Source: Aphis gossypii (taxonomy: Eukaryota; Arthropoda; Insecta; Hemiptera; Aphididae). From it: a DNA stretch of 64,000 nucleotides. The stretch spans positions 4,981,213-5,045,212 of the forward strand of contig NC_065531.1 in the NCBI RefSeq assembly GCF_020184175.1, in the 5' to 3' direction. Under the pieces are notes generated by a model. It searched no databases. It was given only the letters and a program-made list of their open reading frames with translations, and had not been told where the DNA came from. Position numbers and translations under genes: made by a program. Of this stretch, positions 1 through 13,100 are shown one piece after another. Position 1 is the stretch's first letter; each line of letters starts with the position of its first letter.

Positions 1-463
1 GGCTATATTTCGACAATATTAATAACATATATAATAATCTGAATACGAATAACGCGCAACAGCAACAAACTGCTGCTTGTGTCAATTTGACCTTATTATG
101 CCGTACAGGTAATAATATATATGTTATATTATATTAAATAATATATATTATATAGTATATATAGTACCCGATATATATTTACTGTCTCGTCCATAATCCG
201 CGCACTATACTCGTACTTATACCACTATAGCTTACCTCAGCCGGTATTTTTTTCGTTCCGCGTCACTCCCTCCGAGGACGACGATAGTTTTCGAAAGCGG
301 GGTGGGGAACGATTGTGTTCACTCGGTCCGACAACGCCGTTGCAGCGGTCGTAGAATCGCCGTGCATCCTCCGGGGCATTCCGGGTCGGGATAATTATTA
401 ATTTAATTCGTTTGCGTTTATACATTATACATATTATTGTAAAACCTGATGTATTATATTATA
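1..463. other. Intergenic, with a GC-rich island
   Basis: No supported gene. Positions about 240-390 are clearly GC- and CpG-rich against an AT-rich background. An open minus-strand frame at 237-425 reads through it, but it has no recognisable motif and no convincing splice partner in the window. It may be a promoter or leader-exon island of a gene lying off the left edge; this is inference from composition only. Confidence 0.3.
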
Positions 464-1265
464 CAGAGTGATTCACCGAGAATACTCAGTGCTCACCCCC
501 TTTTCCCTTCAATAATGAAATTATTCAAATTTATATATATTTTTTTTTAAATTTTAAGAAGGTAAACTTAAGGATACTGCTTTATTAAATAGGTACTTAC
601 TTTTTTATTTTATGCAATTCGTGGAGAGTACTATTAGGCGATGCGAATTTCTTGATTATAAGTCGAGAACCATCCTATTTTATTGTAAATACTTAATGAT
701 ATAGGTAAGGATGATCATGATTTATACATATTACCTATAGTTTGAAATTCTAACCGGTAATTTCTAAGTTACCAATTAAAATTATAATGTATATAGGCTT
801 ACAAGAAATGGGGATTAAAATCATTTTAAAATTATAATAACTAATATTAATGTATTACAATTTTAAAATATGTAAATGTTGCCCAAACATAATAAGTTCT
901 AGTATTAGAGACTGAATATTTCATAATATATTTTTTAATTTATGTAAAATTGTTATTATAGGCTATTATCCTTTATGCTAAATCCTTAATAGTAACTTAG
1001 AAACTAGTTAATCCTTTAAAACTCGAAAATTTAGTATCGTCGACCATTTCGTAGAAAATTATACTATTAACAACACTAGATGGTTCTTATTTGAACAAAA
1101 TACTTTATATCGCCACACCCTTCTTATTAATTTTCGTAAATAAATACCAAGTAATTTTGAAAATATTATAATCCTCTAATAAACTCAATTATTCCAGTAA
1201 TAGTAATTTAAAAAAATGTACTTTTTAAGAGTAGAAAGAGTGAGCATGATCGGTGAATCACTCCG
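464..1265. mobile_element. Inverted-repeat DNA transposon remnant (MITE-like), about 800 bp
   Basis: The left end reads CAGAGTGATTCACCGA and the reverse complement of the right end reads CGGAGTGATTCACCGA. They share 15 of 16 outer bases, with further similarity inward (CTCA-rich). TATA lies immediately outside both ends, so the target duplication may be TATA or TA. No transposase reading frame is visible inside, so it would be non-autonomous. The superfamily is not certain. Confidence 0.65.
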
Positions 1266-4200
1266 TATACTTAATATAATATAAAAATCAAAAAATCAAA
1301 AAAAAATTCAAGAACGCGCAGTACTCAAGAATTTGATTTCAAATCGATTAAGTTACATTTAGGTACAATGTACTTATGTATAATATTTATCAAACATTTT
1401 GTAATGTGCACGAGAGAGAGTTGGAGAGAGAGAGAAAGGGAAATACAGTGTAAGAGAGTGAGTAAGAGTGAGGAGAGGAGTGAGTGATAGTGAGGGAAAG
1501 AAATACTACCGACTATTATAATATATTATACACTTATGCATTAGACGCATAGGTTTAGAGCAGGCAGGCAGGTAAGTAGGTGATGCCCGTCGAGTTCTGA
1601 GAATAAGGAGCGCGCAAGAAAATTCAAAAGATTATAGACGATTATACACGACCTACGTACTTTCACAAACTAAGCAGCAAATTATCGCGGCGTCAATCTT
1701 GAAATTGCGTAACCTTACGCACTCCTCGTTATGCGGCTCACAAGCGCAATAGTTTTCTTTTATTGTTGTTAAAATTGTCAGTATCGTTATTGTTATGAGG
1801 TACCTTTACTTGACTTTTCGGTTCCTTATCGGCTAGAAAGTGAATGTGCAGCCAAGCATGTTAATCGGTCGTGTGAAGTCGATGCAACGAGAACGTTGTA
1901 AAGCTTTTGCGGGAAATTAAAGTTCATGGATATACATTTACGTCGTCATCGTCATTTTCAACTCCGATACTTGAAGAAATTATAAATATTATATTGAACT
2001 ATGACATTACAAATAACATATTGATATTGTATCTAGCGTGATTTAAACAGAGTTACATCATACGACTGTCATTAAGATGGAAAGCTCGAAAAGAGGGCTT
2101 ATCCGCTCTAAACCCCTTGTAACCTATTTTATAACAATGTGATATATTTTTATTTTTTATTATAAATTATACACTATTGAATATACCTACCAAATTTGTT
2201 TTGACAAATAGAAACAATGATGTGTATCGTTACAACTTTTAATATTAATTGACCAATGATCAAAAATAAAGCTAAGTATAAGAATTTAGATATTATTTTT
2301 GAATTTCGTAAGGCATTATTGATGTTTTACTTTAATTTTGTAAATACAATTTTGAGCTTTTTAAATTATAGTCTATAATACAGATTCTATATACAATCTC
2401 GGCGAGAACGAGGACACAAATCAAAATTAAGGAGTATTAATAAATCCCTTAAAATATAAATATGTATACGAATTTATACGATACTTGTTATTCGTTAAAT
2501 GCGAATACTTATTCAAGTTTTCAATAATGACAATAATAATTGGTTTTTATATTAATGTAAAATAATAATAGTAATAATAGAAATGCTTTACTGTCAAGTC
2601 TCTTAACAAAAATATATGGAGCAAAGTGTTGTAAATAATACAATTTATAAGATTATTAAAATTATAGATAACTCAAATTATTATAATACTTAAATTTTAA
2701 TTGTATATTGTTCAGTTCAGAATCAGTTCGATATTAAACAACATTTTTGATATGGATTGTGTTTGATATTGAATACAATTTTTGGTTCGAGTTCGACATA
2801 AGTACTATTAAAAAGTTCAGTTTGAGTCCATATTTTTGATTTCAATCCACTTTTAATAGGTGCGCATAACAAAACAAAATAAACAAACAACTGGTATATA
2901 ATTATATAATTATACATAAGCTGATAATTTATTGGTAGCTAAATGATTTATTTTCGCTTAATTTTATTAGTGTTAACTATTTTATAATGACATTCCAATC
3001 ATGATTTGAGTCAATAACTGTGTTTTATAATATTCTTCTTACGTTTTGTAGAAATACGTAAATATAAAAAATAAAAGAAACCTTCATTATATATTGTTTT
3101 TACTTATACTTACATACAAAAGAAATATATGTATCTTTGTCATTTATAAGTAGTTAGTATTTTGTAATTATGTTTTATATAGGTACTTAAGGATTTTCCA
3201 TGAAGTTCTAACTTTTTTTTACAAAAAGTAATTAAGTTTCAATAGTTTCCATAACTTGAAGTAGTAAGAAAATCGTCAAAACTTATATGGAACTTATATA
3301 TGTCTAAAACATAATATTATGTACCAATTATAGGTAATATACTTAATTGCGTCCGGAAGATCAACTTATCTGGCTCCGGGATGGTGTCCTATTAGGCCAC
3401 CATCGGGTAGTGTTGCACTAGCTGTTACTCTGTTCAAAAACCTAAAACCAAAGCTACCGACCTCAACGGTAGTAAGTAAGCTAAAGATAAAATTATTAAA
3501 TATAATTCAACCTTTTATAGAACTCAAGTTTTATACGCCATTAGTCAATCCATTACCGTATCAAACAACAGAGGAGTCAACGAATTCGTGTGTGCGCAGC
3601 GTTGTATTAATAATGGTAATAATGATAATAATAATAATCATATAAATAAAACGGTCAACAAACCCTACGTCACGACTGAGAAAAATTATATTATTGTAAG
3701 ACACATAATAATATATTATACACTATTATTGGTGCCGGTTTTCGTTTGTCAGTCAACCAAAAAGCAATCAAAAACCATCACCTGAATTCTTGGAAATAGT
3801 GTCGACCGTCCGTTGCACACGAGCGCATTAAGGATAACGTCTCATCGTCTGCACTGTTTACTCGACAGCCGTTAGTTAACAGGCTACCGACTTGCCTGAC
3901 GAAAATAACGACGACGGCAACCCGTTTAGAAGATAAAATTGATAGCACTTTGGGTACCTATATTTACATGCGCATAAATAATCCGACCGTATAGGGTTGA
4001 GTAATGTTCAAGTCCAATGCATTAACATCTACTGAGAAAATACTGAACATCTACAAATTATATTGCATATTACTACTATAATAATATATTGTTTAGATGT
4101 TTATAATATAGAAATATAAAATTATAAAAAATTTAATAAGCTACTATAGTCAATGGTCATCACTATAATTTATTTTTCTTGTGCGGAGCTGCATCTCTAG

Positions 4201-6644
4201 TTTAATGCAGTCTAGTATTGTAGTCAAATCAATGAGTTACATTGGCTAAGAGGCGTTGGAACTATATCAAACGAAAATATATTTATTTAATTGCTAGATC
4301 TTAAAGTGCATGAAAAAAAATATTGAAAAAAAACATTCTATTATTCATTTATTATTTTGTAATGATATTTAAGTTACTAATATTATAAAATTTTAAAAGT
4401 TTACTCATTGGATATAAACTTAATAGTCTCATCAAAAAAATCAACAACAAAAATATTCACTGATAAACAGGAATAAAAATGACACATTTAAAATGCATTG
4501 TCGCGAGGAAGTTTTATGGTAATACATTTTTAACGAATTTCACCCTTTTTCAATCTGATTATTTTAGAAACATATTGTTATAAATATAAACATAGTATAA
4601 CTGGCAAGTTCATTCTTTTAAGCTCTTATTACAAAATGTTTACAAATATATATCCCGAAATTGATTCATAACTAATTTAACCTGGAGCCGGAATAGGGGG
4701 GGGATTAAGAAGTCTACAACTTGGGACCACTAAACAAAGGACTCCATAATATTAATAAGCAAGTAAGTACATATCAAAATTTAGTAAAGACATTTTTTTT
4801 TGTAAAAGAAAATCAAAAAACAATATTCTATTATTTTTATTGTCAAGTGTTTATTACAATAATTGCAGAATTATTTTAATTACACATTTTGTATATTGTA
4901 CGCACCTTATCTTATCTTATGATAAGACGATTTGATATGATATGATTTTTTATCGCAGTTTCAATTTAACGCAATAGTCTGATACTTTGTTTTAAACTAA
5001 TTCTTTGTCACATTTGAGTTTGTTTTTGGTTACAGTTAATAATATCTCTCATGTACTAGTATATGTGCATCATTTGAATCATTGAGGTAATTTGAAACTG
5101 TCATTAGTTTATATTTACTGAATGCGAGATAACTGAGTAATAAAATATAATTTTATTTTTATTATTTTTTATTTTTTAGTCAGTCTATTTAAAATTACTC
5201 AAATTACGCTTACGTACAAAACGCGAACTTTCGTCTAGATACGATTTCATAATAATGTGATATAAAAGACATGAATAGACTTCTATCATTACACAAACAA
5301 AGAGTCATCTTGCAGAGATTTATTTATTTTATTTATTGAAATAATAGCTGAAGTTGTCTCAAAGTGCAGAATAATACGTATAAAAACAATAACATGATCA
5401 GTCCAATAACATATATTTATACGGTGTGGATTTTCATCAAATAAAAAAAATCAACATGTATACATATTAATTAGGTATGTTCTTGTTTTTACCAAAAAAT
5501 GTATTAAAAATATGATATATTTGATAAAAAAAATCGGTATTTTAGATTGAATTTTAATTATGTATCAATGATCATAATATACAAAAAGTACTTGCTATTG
5601 ATATAATCATATGATTAATTAAGTATAAACATTCTTTTTAAATTTTTAATTGATAATTTATCTAATTATCTTTATTGTTCTTTTTAGAAAAAAATTGGAT
5701 ACAACGTATAATTTGGAGGTTTTCAAATTTAAATTTACAGCGGTTAGGTCTCAAAAGGAGTGTTCAACGCTAATCTAGGATAATGTGGAATATTTTGTAC
5801 TTTTTATATCAGATGGTTTTAATTCAATATCTATTTATGGTTTTTGATTTTTATTCAGCAGAATATCTCTACTATGTTAATTTTTTTTGTAAACCAACTT
5901 TATTTTAATTAAATTACCTAATTTTTTTATTATTACTCCAGATTCTCCTTAGATAACCTTAAATTGATTGCGGAAAAATCATGACTAAATATATTGATGT
6001 ACCGATTGCGGATATTAGTCTAATATTCTTTAAATTAACTCCCTAATTTATCATAACTGATCACGAGTTTTTTTCTTGGTATACAATATCATGTCTACAA
6101 TACACTACGTCTTAATGCCTTTTAAAACGAAATTATAATAAAATGGCGCACGGTGTCACGGTGACCTGCTCTTTGAAGTGCATTCATAAGTCGGTTAGTG
6201 TAACTGCGAACCTACTAATCAAGTACCCTCAGACTTCCAACTTCTGACACCATACACAGTATTTATTATGATAACTTTTATTTTCAGTATTAAAAATCTT
6301 TAACGATAGTGATTATATTTTATATTATATTAGTTGGCAAACATACTTAATTATTTTAATTTTAATATACAATAATTAAATAATTACTAATATTGTATAA
6401 TCATAATTAATTGATTACTTAACAGTTGTATGTTGTATACTTGTATTTAATTCAGATATTATTATTATTATTATTATTAAAAATTATAACCTTTTTCAGG
6501 ATATTTGCCTAAATAGTTAATGTTAATATAGATATTATAGATAACTTTAAATTGAGTTAATAACAGATTTTAAATATGATAAATAATAATAATTGTAATA
6601 AACATGACAAATAAAGTCAAGGGGTTAGGGTTGTTGAGAGTATT
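1266..6644. other. Intergenic, no supported gene
   Basis: A GA-rich purine tract lies at about 1410-1500 and a moderately GC-rich patch at about 1540-1900. Short open frames at 2723-2917 and 3588-3785 show no domain, no conserved-looking composition and non-ATG or weak starts. A short GC-rich segment near 3350-3480 contains a small hairpin (GATGGTG / CACCATC around an 11-nt loop) and could be a repeat fragment. A (TTA)n run lies near 6458-6480. Confidence 0.5.
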
Positions 6645-6652
6645 GTCTAGGT

Positions 6653-7000
6653 CAAAATTTCCCAACCTTTTTTAATTGATGTCACCTTTAAGCACTAGAA
6701 TCAAATACTGCATCACCCTAATATTAAAATAATAAATAATCATAGGTTTATAATGCAGAGTTCGTCGATTGCGTCCCGGACACAGGTAAACGATTTTTTC
6801 ACTACCTTTTCTGTGTATATACTATACTTAAAAATTATTTTATTATTAAAAAAAATAGTACTGTACACAGAAATAAACGTTCAAAACAATGGTATTAATA
6901 TGAACAAAATAATATGAGTTTTTTTCGCAAAAATGTATTTTTTAAATTTTTTTAAATTTTTCTAGTTGATTTTTTGTGTCATATCGGTTGAGAACTACTG
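6653..7000. mobile_element. hAT-type MITE with perfect 8-bp target-site duplication
   Basis: The element starts CAAAATTTCCCAACC and ends GGTTGAGAACTACTG, whose reverse complement is CAGTAGTTCTCAACC. The termini are imperfect but clearly related and end in the CAACC core seen in many hAT (Charlie-like) elements. It is flanked by GTCTAGGT at 6645-6652 and again at 7001-7008, an exact 8-bp direct repeat of the size hAT elements make. It is 348 bp with no coding potential, hence non-autonomous. The boundaries are strongly supported by the duplication; the family name is inferred. Confidence 0.75.
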
Positions 7001-7008
7001 GTCTAGGT

Positions 7009-8227
7009 GATTTATAGTTACACAGGCAGACTTATAAATGCACTCCAAAGAACAGATCATCTCACCATTTACTATTATTTCGTTTCAAGTCTTGAGTTTC
7101 TAATTAATATAGACTAATCTTTACCAATGTACGTTGGAGTACGTTTGTATTACTTCAAATCTACTTACCTTATCTTACAAAGTTAATAAAATTATATTCA
7201 AGACAAAATAAAAACTTTTATTTTATAAAATTAAATAATGGTTGACATTTAGGTCCTCTACAATTATGTAGGTAACACTTGCATTATAATACTTTAATTT
7301 ACTTTGGTAGACATTAAAACAATTAATAACTTTAACGTCTTAAACCCAGTTTCAAAAATTATAAATTAATTCTTATTCCAAACATTTAATGATTTTAAAA
7401 TAGTGATTGTCTAATAAAATTTTTATTTTATTTATCTCAATGAAAAAAAGTTGTTTAACTCACTATATTAAGTATTGACAGGTTAATTATTATTTATTAT
7501 ACTATATAATATTATATAATGATATGCCTATAATATAAAATTATAAAATTTTATAAATATTCATCTTTATAATTTGTTATGATTATCTGAACTCAATCAC
7601 TTTAATAAGAACAAAAAGGATTAGAATTAATTCAACTCGATTAAACCAATGTTATCATAACCAACTACATGGCTATAACAATAATTTAGAATATTATATA
7701 GGTATAAATGCTGCCATGGAAAGAAAGTTTTCGATTTATTTAGTTTTGTAACATTTAGTATTATGAAAAAAATTGTATAGGTATAAAATATTGATAAAAA
7801 TATTGATTAGATACATATTTTCTCTTATATGGAACTGAATACAAAAAAAAATTAACTAAAAATAAACTAGATATCCTTATAATAATAACAAAAGTTAATA
7901 TATGCTGACGTTAATACTTTGACAAGAAGTGCATTATTCTGCATACATTTATGTATAAAGTAAACATTTATTATAAAAACAAAATCACTAATAGGATTAT
8001 TTCAAAAAATTAAAACCTATGCTAAAAATGCATATAAAAATAAATTGTTTAATTGCTTTGGTTTCAAGGAAATTGCATTAAAATATATAGTCCAAATTAT
8101 GTGAAATCTATAATAAAAAAAAGTATCTAGGCAACCACCCAGTTTGTGAAGTGTTCAAATTATTGAACAATATAAAAACACGTGTAAATTGTATTAAATT
8201 TATGTTTTAAGAACAAAACTGATGCAT
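7009..8227. other. Intergenic / 3' flank of the first CRAL-TRIO gene
   Basis: AT-rich DNA without a supported gene. The 3' UTR of the minus-strand CRAL-TRIO gene must run into this stretch from 8227 downward; TTTATT (AATAAA on the minus strand) near 7967 is a possible poly(A) signal. Confidence 0.45.
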
Positions 8228-11200
8228 TTAATCAATAGAAAGTTGTTTGAAGGAACCTTCCATTCCAAATAGATCGTCGTGTGTCTTCGGCTTTCCTGGA
8301 CGTCGGGATTCGTCAGCTTTGATTTTTTCTTGTTCCTTGAACCAATCCTTGTAAGTCACCATTTTTTCGTACCATTGACCTAAAGCAGTAAAAAAAAAGA
8401 AAAACATAATAATATTATCATGTTCTATAGTAATGATTAACTGAATAATTATTTTAATGTTACGGTTAATGTCAGCCATTGGTCCAGCTTTTCCTCCATA
8501 TTCTTCTGGAAGCATTTCCCTTGGTACAAATTCGTTCAATGAGTCTAATGATGAATGTACGTGGATCTATTTAGAGGGAACAAAAAATTAAATTATGGAT
8601 ACACTTCATAATATTATATAAATACCATATTGTGTTTAATCTATTAAATACAGAGAAATTATGTAAGATAATAACTCTATTGTACACTTACCCTGTTACG
8701 TATTTTCTCTTTAAGAAACGGCTTTACAAAGTTGATGATTGTATCAACAAGTGGTGAAACGTTTATGACGTGCACTTCTTTCAATTTAACTGGATAGGCT
8801 TCCTAAAATATACATGAAAGTTTATTAAAAACGCATATGATATTTTTTTTAATAAATACTTTTATGACTAAATAATTATTTCCAAATAATATATCAACGC
8901 ACCTTTCTTAATTTACTTTTTTTCATTACCAACTATCAATCAAATAAATATGTTTAAGGCGGTGTATTATGTCTAATGCCCATTTAAACCCCTATTTTTA
9001 CTACCATAAAGTATAAGTCTTAATATAATATTTTCTCAACAATTAAATTTTGACTTTAATTTAAAATGGTTAATACCCATTTAAAAACAATAAATAAATA
9101 CTATTATGTAAATAAATCAGTTTATCATCCAACTATTTATTAAAATACGTCTAATTAATATAATATATATTCTGTTGTAAAAAATAGATCAGCAAGGACT
9201 AAATATAATTTATAAATGTTTCTGTGGTTATCAAATAATATATATATTTTTTTAATCATGATTTAGTATTTGTTATTATAATTTATAAATTTGTGTACAA
9301 TGTAATAATTGTAAAAATATAATCCAATGATTGTGTTATGAAAAAGTAGAAAAAGTAATATAAATATAAAACGGTTTATTGCAAGTATAGAGTTTAGAAA
9401 GTCATACAAAAAAATTTTTAATCAAAATAAAAATCTAACCTTTTTTTTTAATGTAATTTTTGTCTGTTTTCGTCCTAAGTGTTATACCGATAACTTGATC
9501 TTAATTTATTATAAAATACATTTAAATTAAATGTTATTAAGTATTGTTAACTCAAACTTTTTTGTATTAATATTTTTACTGATAAGACGTAAAAGTTCAT
9601 AAAATTTCATTTCAAACATAATCTAACATAGTATTGTTTACCATGATAAATTTGAGAGAAGTGATGATTCATTAGTTTTATATAGCATTTAAAAATAATC
9701 ATTTTTTTTTTAATCGAATCGTTATTCAGATACAAGGTCAGTTTACTAGGTATACATTCTTTTATTTCAGTTCTAAAATTAAATAGATTTCTCTTTTTGT
9801 CGTTCACTGAAAACACCATAATGTATTATACTATAATATTTTATCTAACATGTTTCTCAATTAACTAAATCAGTGGACATTTTCAATGTTTAAATGGTGC
9901 GTATATTATTATTATTATACAATATAATATAAGCTATACCTGTACACAGATGAGGAACTTTTTTATCAGAGATGGTGTAAACTTAGCAAAGTGGTTTGCA
10001 AAATTCTGTGGAGTGGCCACGCTGGCGTCCAAAATGTACACATCTCCAGCCACTCCAACGTTTTCCTCCTTTAATCTTATGTCACCTATCATCAACACTA
10101 CTTTCATACCATCAGCCACGGATGCAGCCATTTGTTCCAAATCCACACCACTCATCATAACTACACGGCGCCCATTTGGCGTCAAGCCCGGAAGTGGCGG
10201 TACGTTTCTGAAACACGAAAAAACATAAAAATACGATTAAAAAGAAGAATGAATAATGATATTTTGTGCACATCGCTTTGGAAAGATTGTTAAAATATGA
10301 ACATCACGAACTTACGAATCATGTACTTATGTGGGGCCCCCTCTTTATCCTGCAAATACAACGGATAGTTGATAGTTACACAGTTTTGTCCTAATTTCAC
10401 TGAACAACCAACTTAAAGTTACTTGAATATTTAACTATACAAATTACTATTTTTCTGCTCTAATTTAAACAAAACTTGGTACTTTTAACTTCATACTCAT
10501 CTCAAGTTGCGCAAATCAAAAGCCTCGAATACGAACAATTTGATAGAATAAAACTGATCAAAGTACCTATACCTCTCCACCATCATCATGTTATCTTCAC
10601 TTAACAACAATGACTGTAAACATACAATTATATTTTATATAACATAATCATGTAATGATAAAACGAATTTATGAATGTATATCCGCAAAAAAGATCAAAT
10701 CTTGTTTGTATATTATTATAATAAAATATACAGTCGAGTTAAGTAGTGTGTAGATGTATTATGACGTAATGTAATTCTAACGTTCATTAAATATAATGAA
10801 AAATGTGGAACAGAAAGTGTAAAGAAAATAATAACACTTTTTGCGTGTTGGTACATTTTTAAATAACAAAACTTAATGAAAATCAGTACTTAGTCTAAAA
10901 TATGACAATAGGTGTTTAAAAAATGAAATAAGAAAAAATAAAAGCGTGTCTTACTCGTTTAGTTTAGAAATAACGACATAATAACCTTGACGATAACATA
11001 TTAATTATTATGACACCTAGCTTGGTACACTATGTAAGCTATATAAAAAATGTTATTGTTATCGAATTTAATATTAGTTTCTATAGTTATCTGTATTTAT
11101 AAGAGTTTTTGGTAGATATAATTGTAGTTAGTCGACTAATAATAGTCACCGTCCAATATTTATAATATACGTATGTGATTGCACATACCGTTTAAATTAT

Positions 11201-12844
11201 CTTTTTACTTATTCTACAATTTTATGTGCATTTAAAATGGAAAACATAATATGGTAGTTTTTTAATACCTACCTTATTTACACTACGTTTGACATATTAA
11301 TATTATACTTACGCGACTCTCATCACTTCTTTGATTTCCGGTAACGTTGGGTCCCGGTTACTGAAGAATTCCGGTACAGCTGCTCTCATTGTGAAGTACA
11401 TGTCTAACTTCCTCTTTGTCTTTTCGAGAGAGAACTTGCATCCTCGAAGGAATGTCATAATGCGAGCATCGTCTAAAAAATAGTATAATACTTTAATACA
11501 TGTATAATTTTGCTTTTTTTCCTGTCGAACCATCAAAATAAAAATATTGGGCGATATTGAAAGATACATTTAAGGATCGCAAAAAACTTAAATGATAAAA
11601 AATAGCAACAGGTATTTCTATTTTTTCTGAAATAAATTATAATTAAAGGCCTATACAGGTGTAATAAAATTATTAGATTACAATATCAGTAAAGATACAT
11701 TAATTTTCATAACGTGCGTATTATACGTATTTGTTAATAATATTGTCTTTACGCAAAACTCAAATGTATATTTTATGTAACTAGGTTTTTAATAAAATTA
11801 TGTTTATGTATGATGCTTATTCTGTTTTTTGTTTGCATAAAATTAAAATTGCAATTCATTATATTATATTATATCAATATAAAATGCGTATAAATGATAC
11901 CGAAAGTGCATACTAGTAAGTATATAACTATATAAGTAAATATATACAAGTAAGCCAACTGTCTAATCAATTCAACAGCTTAACTAATTAAAATACCCAT
12001 TGTAATTTGTATCAATAAAGCTTTTTATACTGAAATATATAATAATATATTAATAAAATTTAATTTAAAAAAAAAAATACATTAAGTTAAAATAATATTT
12101 TTTACATGCATTATCTATAACTGTAGTTGGAACTAATAAATAAATATACATTTTTTTTTTTTTATGTTGTTTGAGTATACAGTGATTTTATAAAAAAAAT
12201 AAAAGAATAAATATTTCTTAACTAAAATGTAATTGATACAATTGCTTAATTGCCTTAACTATACAGCTTTAACATTAAATAATAAGAAATATTTCATAAG
12301 GATGAATTTTTGACAAAATATTTAGTTATTATTGAAAAAAATATAGTTACATAATTTTTAAGTAATATAATTTAAGTATTATTTTAACTTAAGCTATTTA
12401 ACTATTTAACTATCCATATACTCATTATTTCAAAAAGTGTATTTATTTGAAAATATTATTTATGTATTTTTAGACAAAAAAAAACAGTTTTTAAGAATAT
12501 ATTTTAAACTACCACATCCATTTTTAATTGTATTTCAGAAAAAAAATATTTTTCGATGTACATACTTGGATGCACGGAAATGAAATTTCTAACAAATAAT
12601 TAGTTGAGTAATATTATCTAAATATTGTAGTTGACTGATGAACGGAATAGAGTGACACAATCATAAATTAAATTACTACACTTAGGGGTGGACTGTAGAA
12701 CTTACCTTGAAATTGCGGCAAGTGTGGTTGTAAACGTAGCCATTCCTTGATGTGTTCCAGATCTTTTTCCCGAGTTGACACGTCTTCGTTAAGCTCGGTG
12801 CGGATGTGCTGTTGCATTTCCACGGTGGGTTGTACGAGAGTCAT
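8228..12844 (-). CDS. CRAL-TRIO lipid-transfer protein, alpha-tocopherol transfer protein-like (gene A)
   Basis: Six coding exons, in order on the minus strand: 12844-12706, 11472-11313, 10207-9940, 8802-8692, 8566-8464 and 8379-8228. All junctions are GT-AG and the frame closes to a 310-residue protein, typical for insect alpha-TTP/clavesin-like proteins. Residues about 25-100 match the helical CRAL-TRIO N domain (WLRLQPHLPQF, then DDARIMTFLRGCKFSLEKTK). Residues about 105-260 match the CRAL-TRIO pocket (DVYILDAS, EAYPVKLKEVHVINVSPLVD, then LPEEYGGKAG). The tail WYEKMVTYKDWFKEQEK is usual for the family. Such soluble proteins bind small hydrophobic ligands such as tocopherol or retinoids and move them between membranes; the ligand here is unknown. 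The ATG at 12844 was chosen because an acceptor lies only 8 nt upstream (intron 12953-12853), marking a leader intron. The closest paralogue lies about 16 kb upstream on the same strand. Confidence 0.93.
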
Positions 12845-12851
12845 CTTGTCG

Positions 12852-13100
12852 GCTGCACAAAAAACCAATAATGATAACGAACCACGCAAATATTGATGAT
12901 GTCTACGGCGTATTTATATAATGCTCACAAATAAAATAACAAAATATTATTACCTATCGTCTATTAGGCGTGCGAACGAGAGAGGATAAGAACAGTCGTC
13001 GGAAAGAAAGACAAACAATTGTTACAAAAGTAAACTCGGCCAGAACTACTACCAGCTGATACTGCGCGACCGAACCGCGAGCAGCTATGGGTACACGTCT
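12852..13100 (-). promoter_or_regulatory. 5' leader exon, leader intron and probable promoter of gene A
   Basis: Immediately upstream of the gene A start is a good acceptor (pyrimidine tract then GTGCAG) with the exon resuming at 12852. A donor (GATAG/GTAATA) ends a leader exon at 12954. The resulting 101-bp intron (12953-12853) fits the intron sizes seen elsewhere in the window. The leader exon and its upstream flank to about 13180 are GC- and CpG-rich, unlike the surroundings, as expected for a transcription start region. The exact start site is not determined; the upper bound given is approximate. Confidence 0.55.

Noticed and set aside
3350..3480. Short GC-rich segment with a hairpin, considered as a SINE
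   Set aside because: No Pol III boxes at tRNA spacing, no A-tail and no target duplication could be identified.
9950..10228. Plus-strand open frame of 92 codons
   Set aside because: It is the antisense shadow of exon 3 of the first CRAL-TRIO gene.
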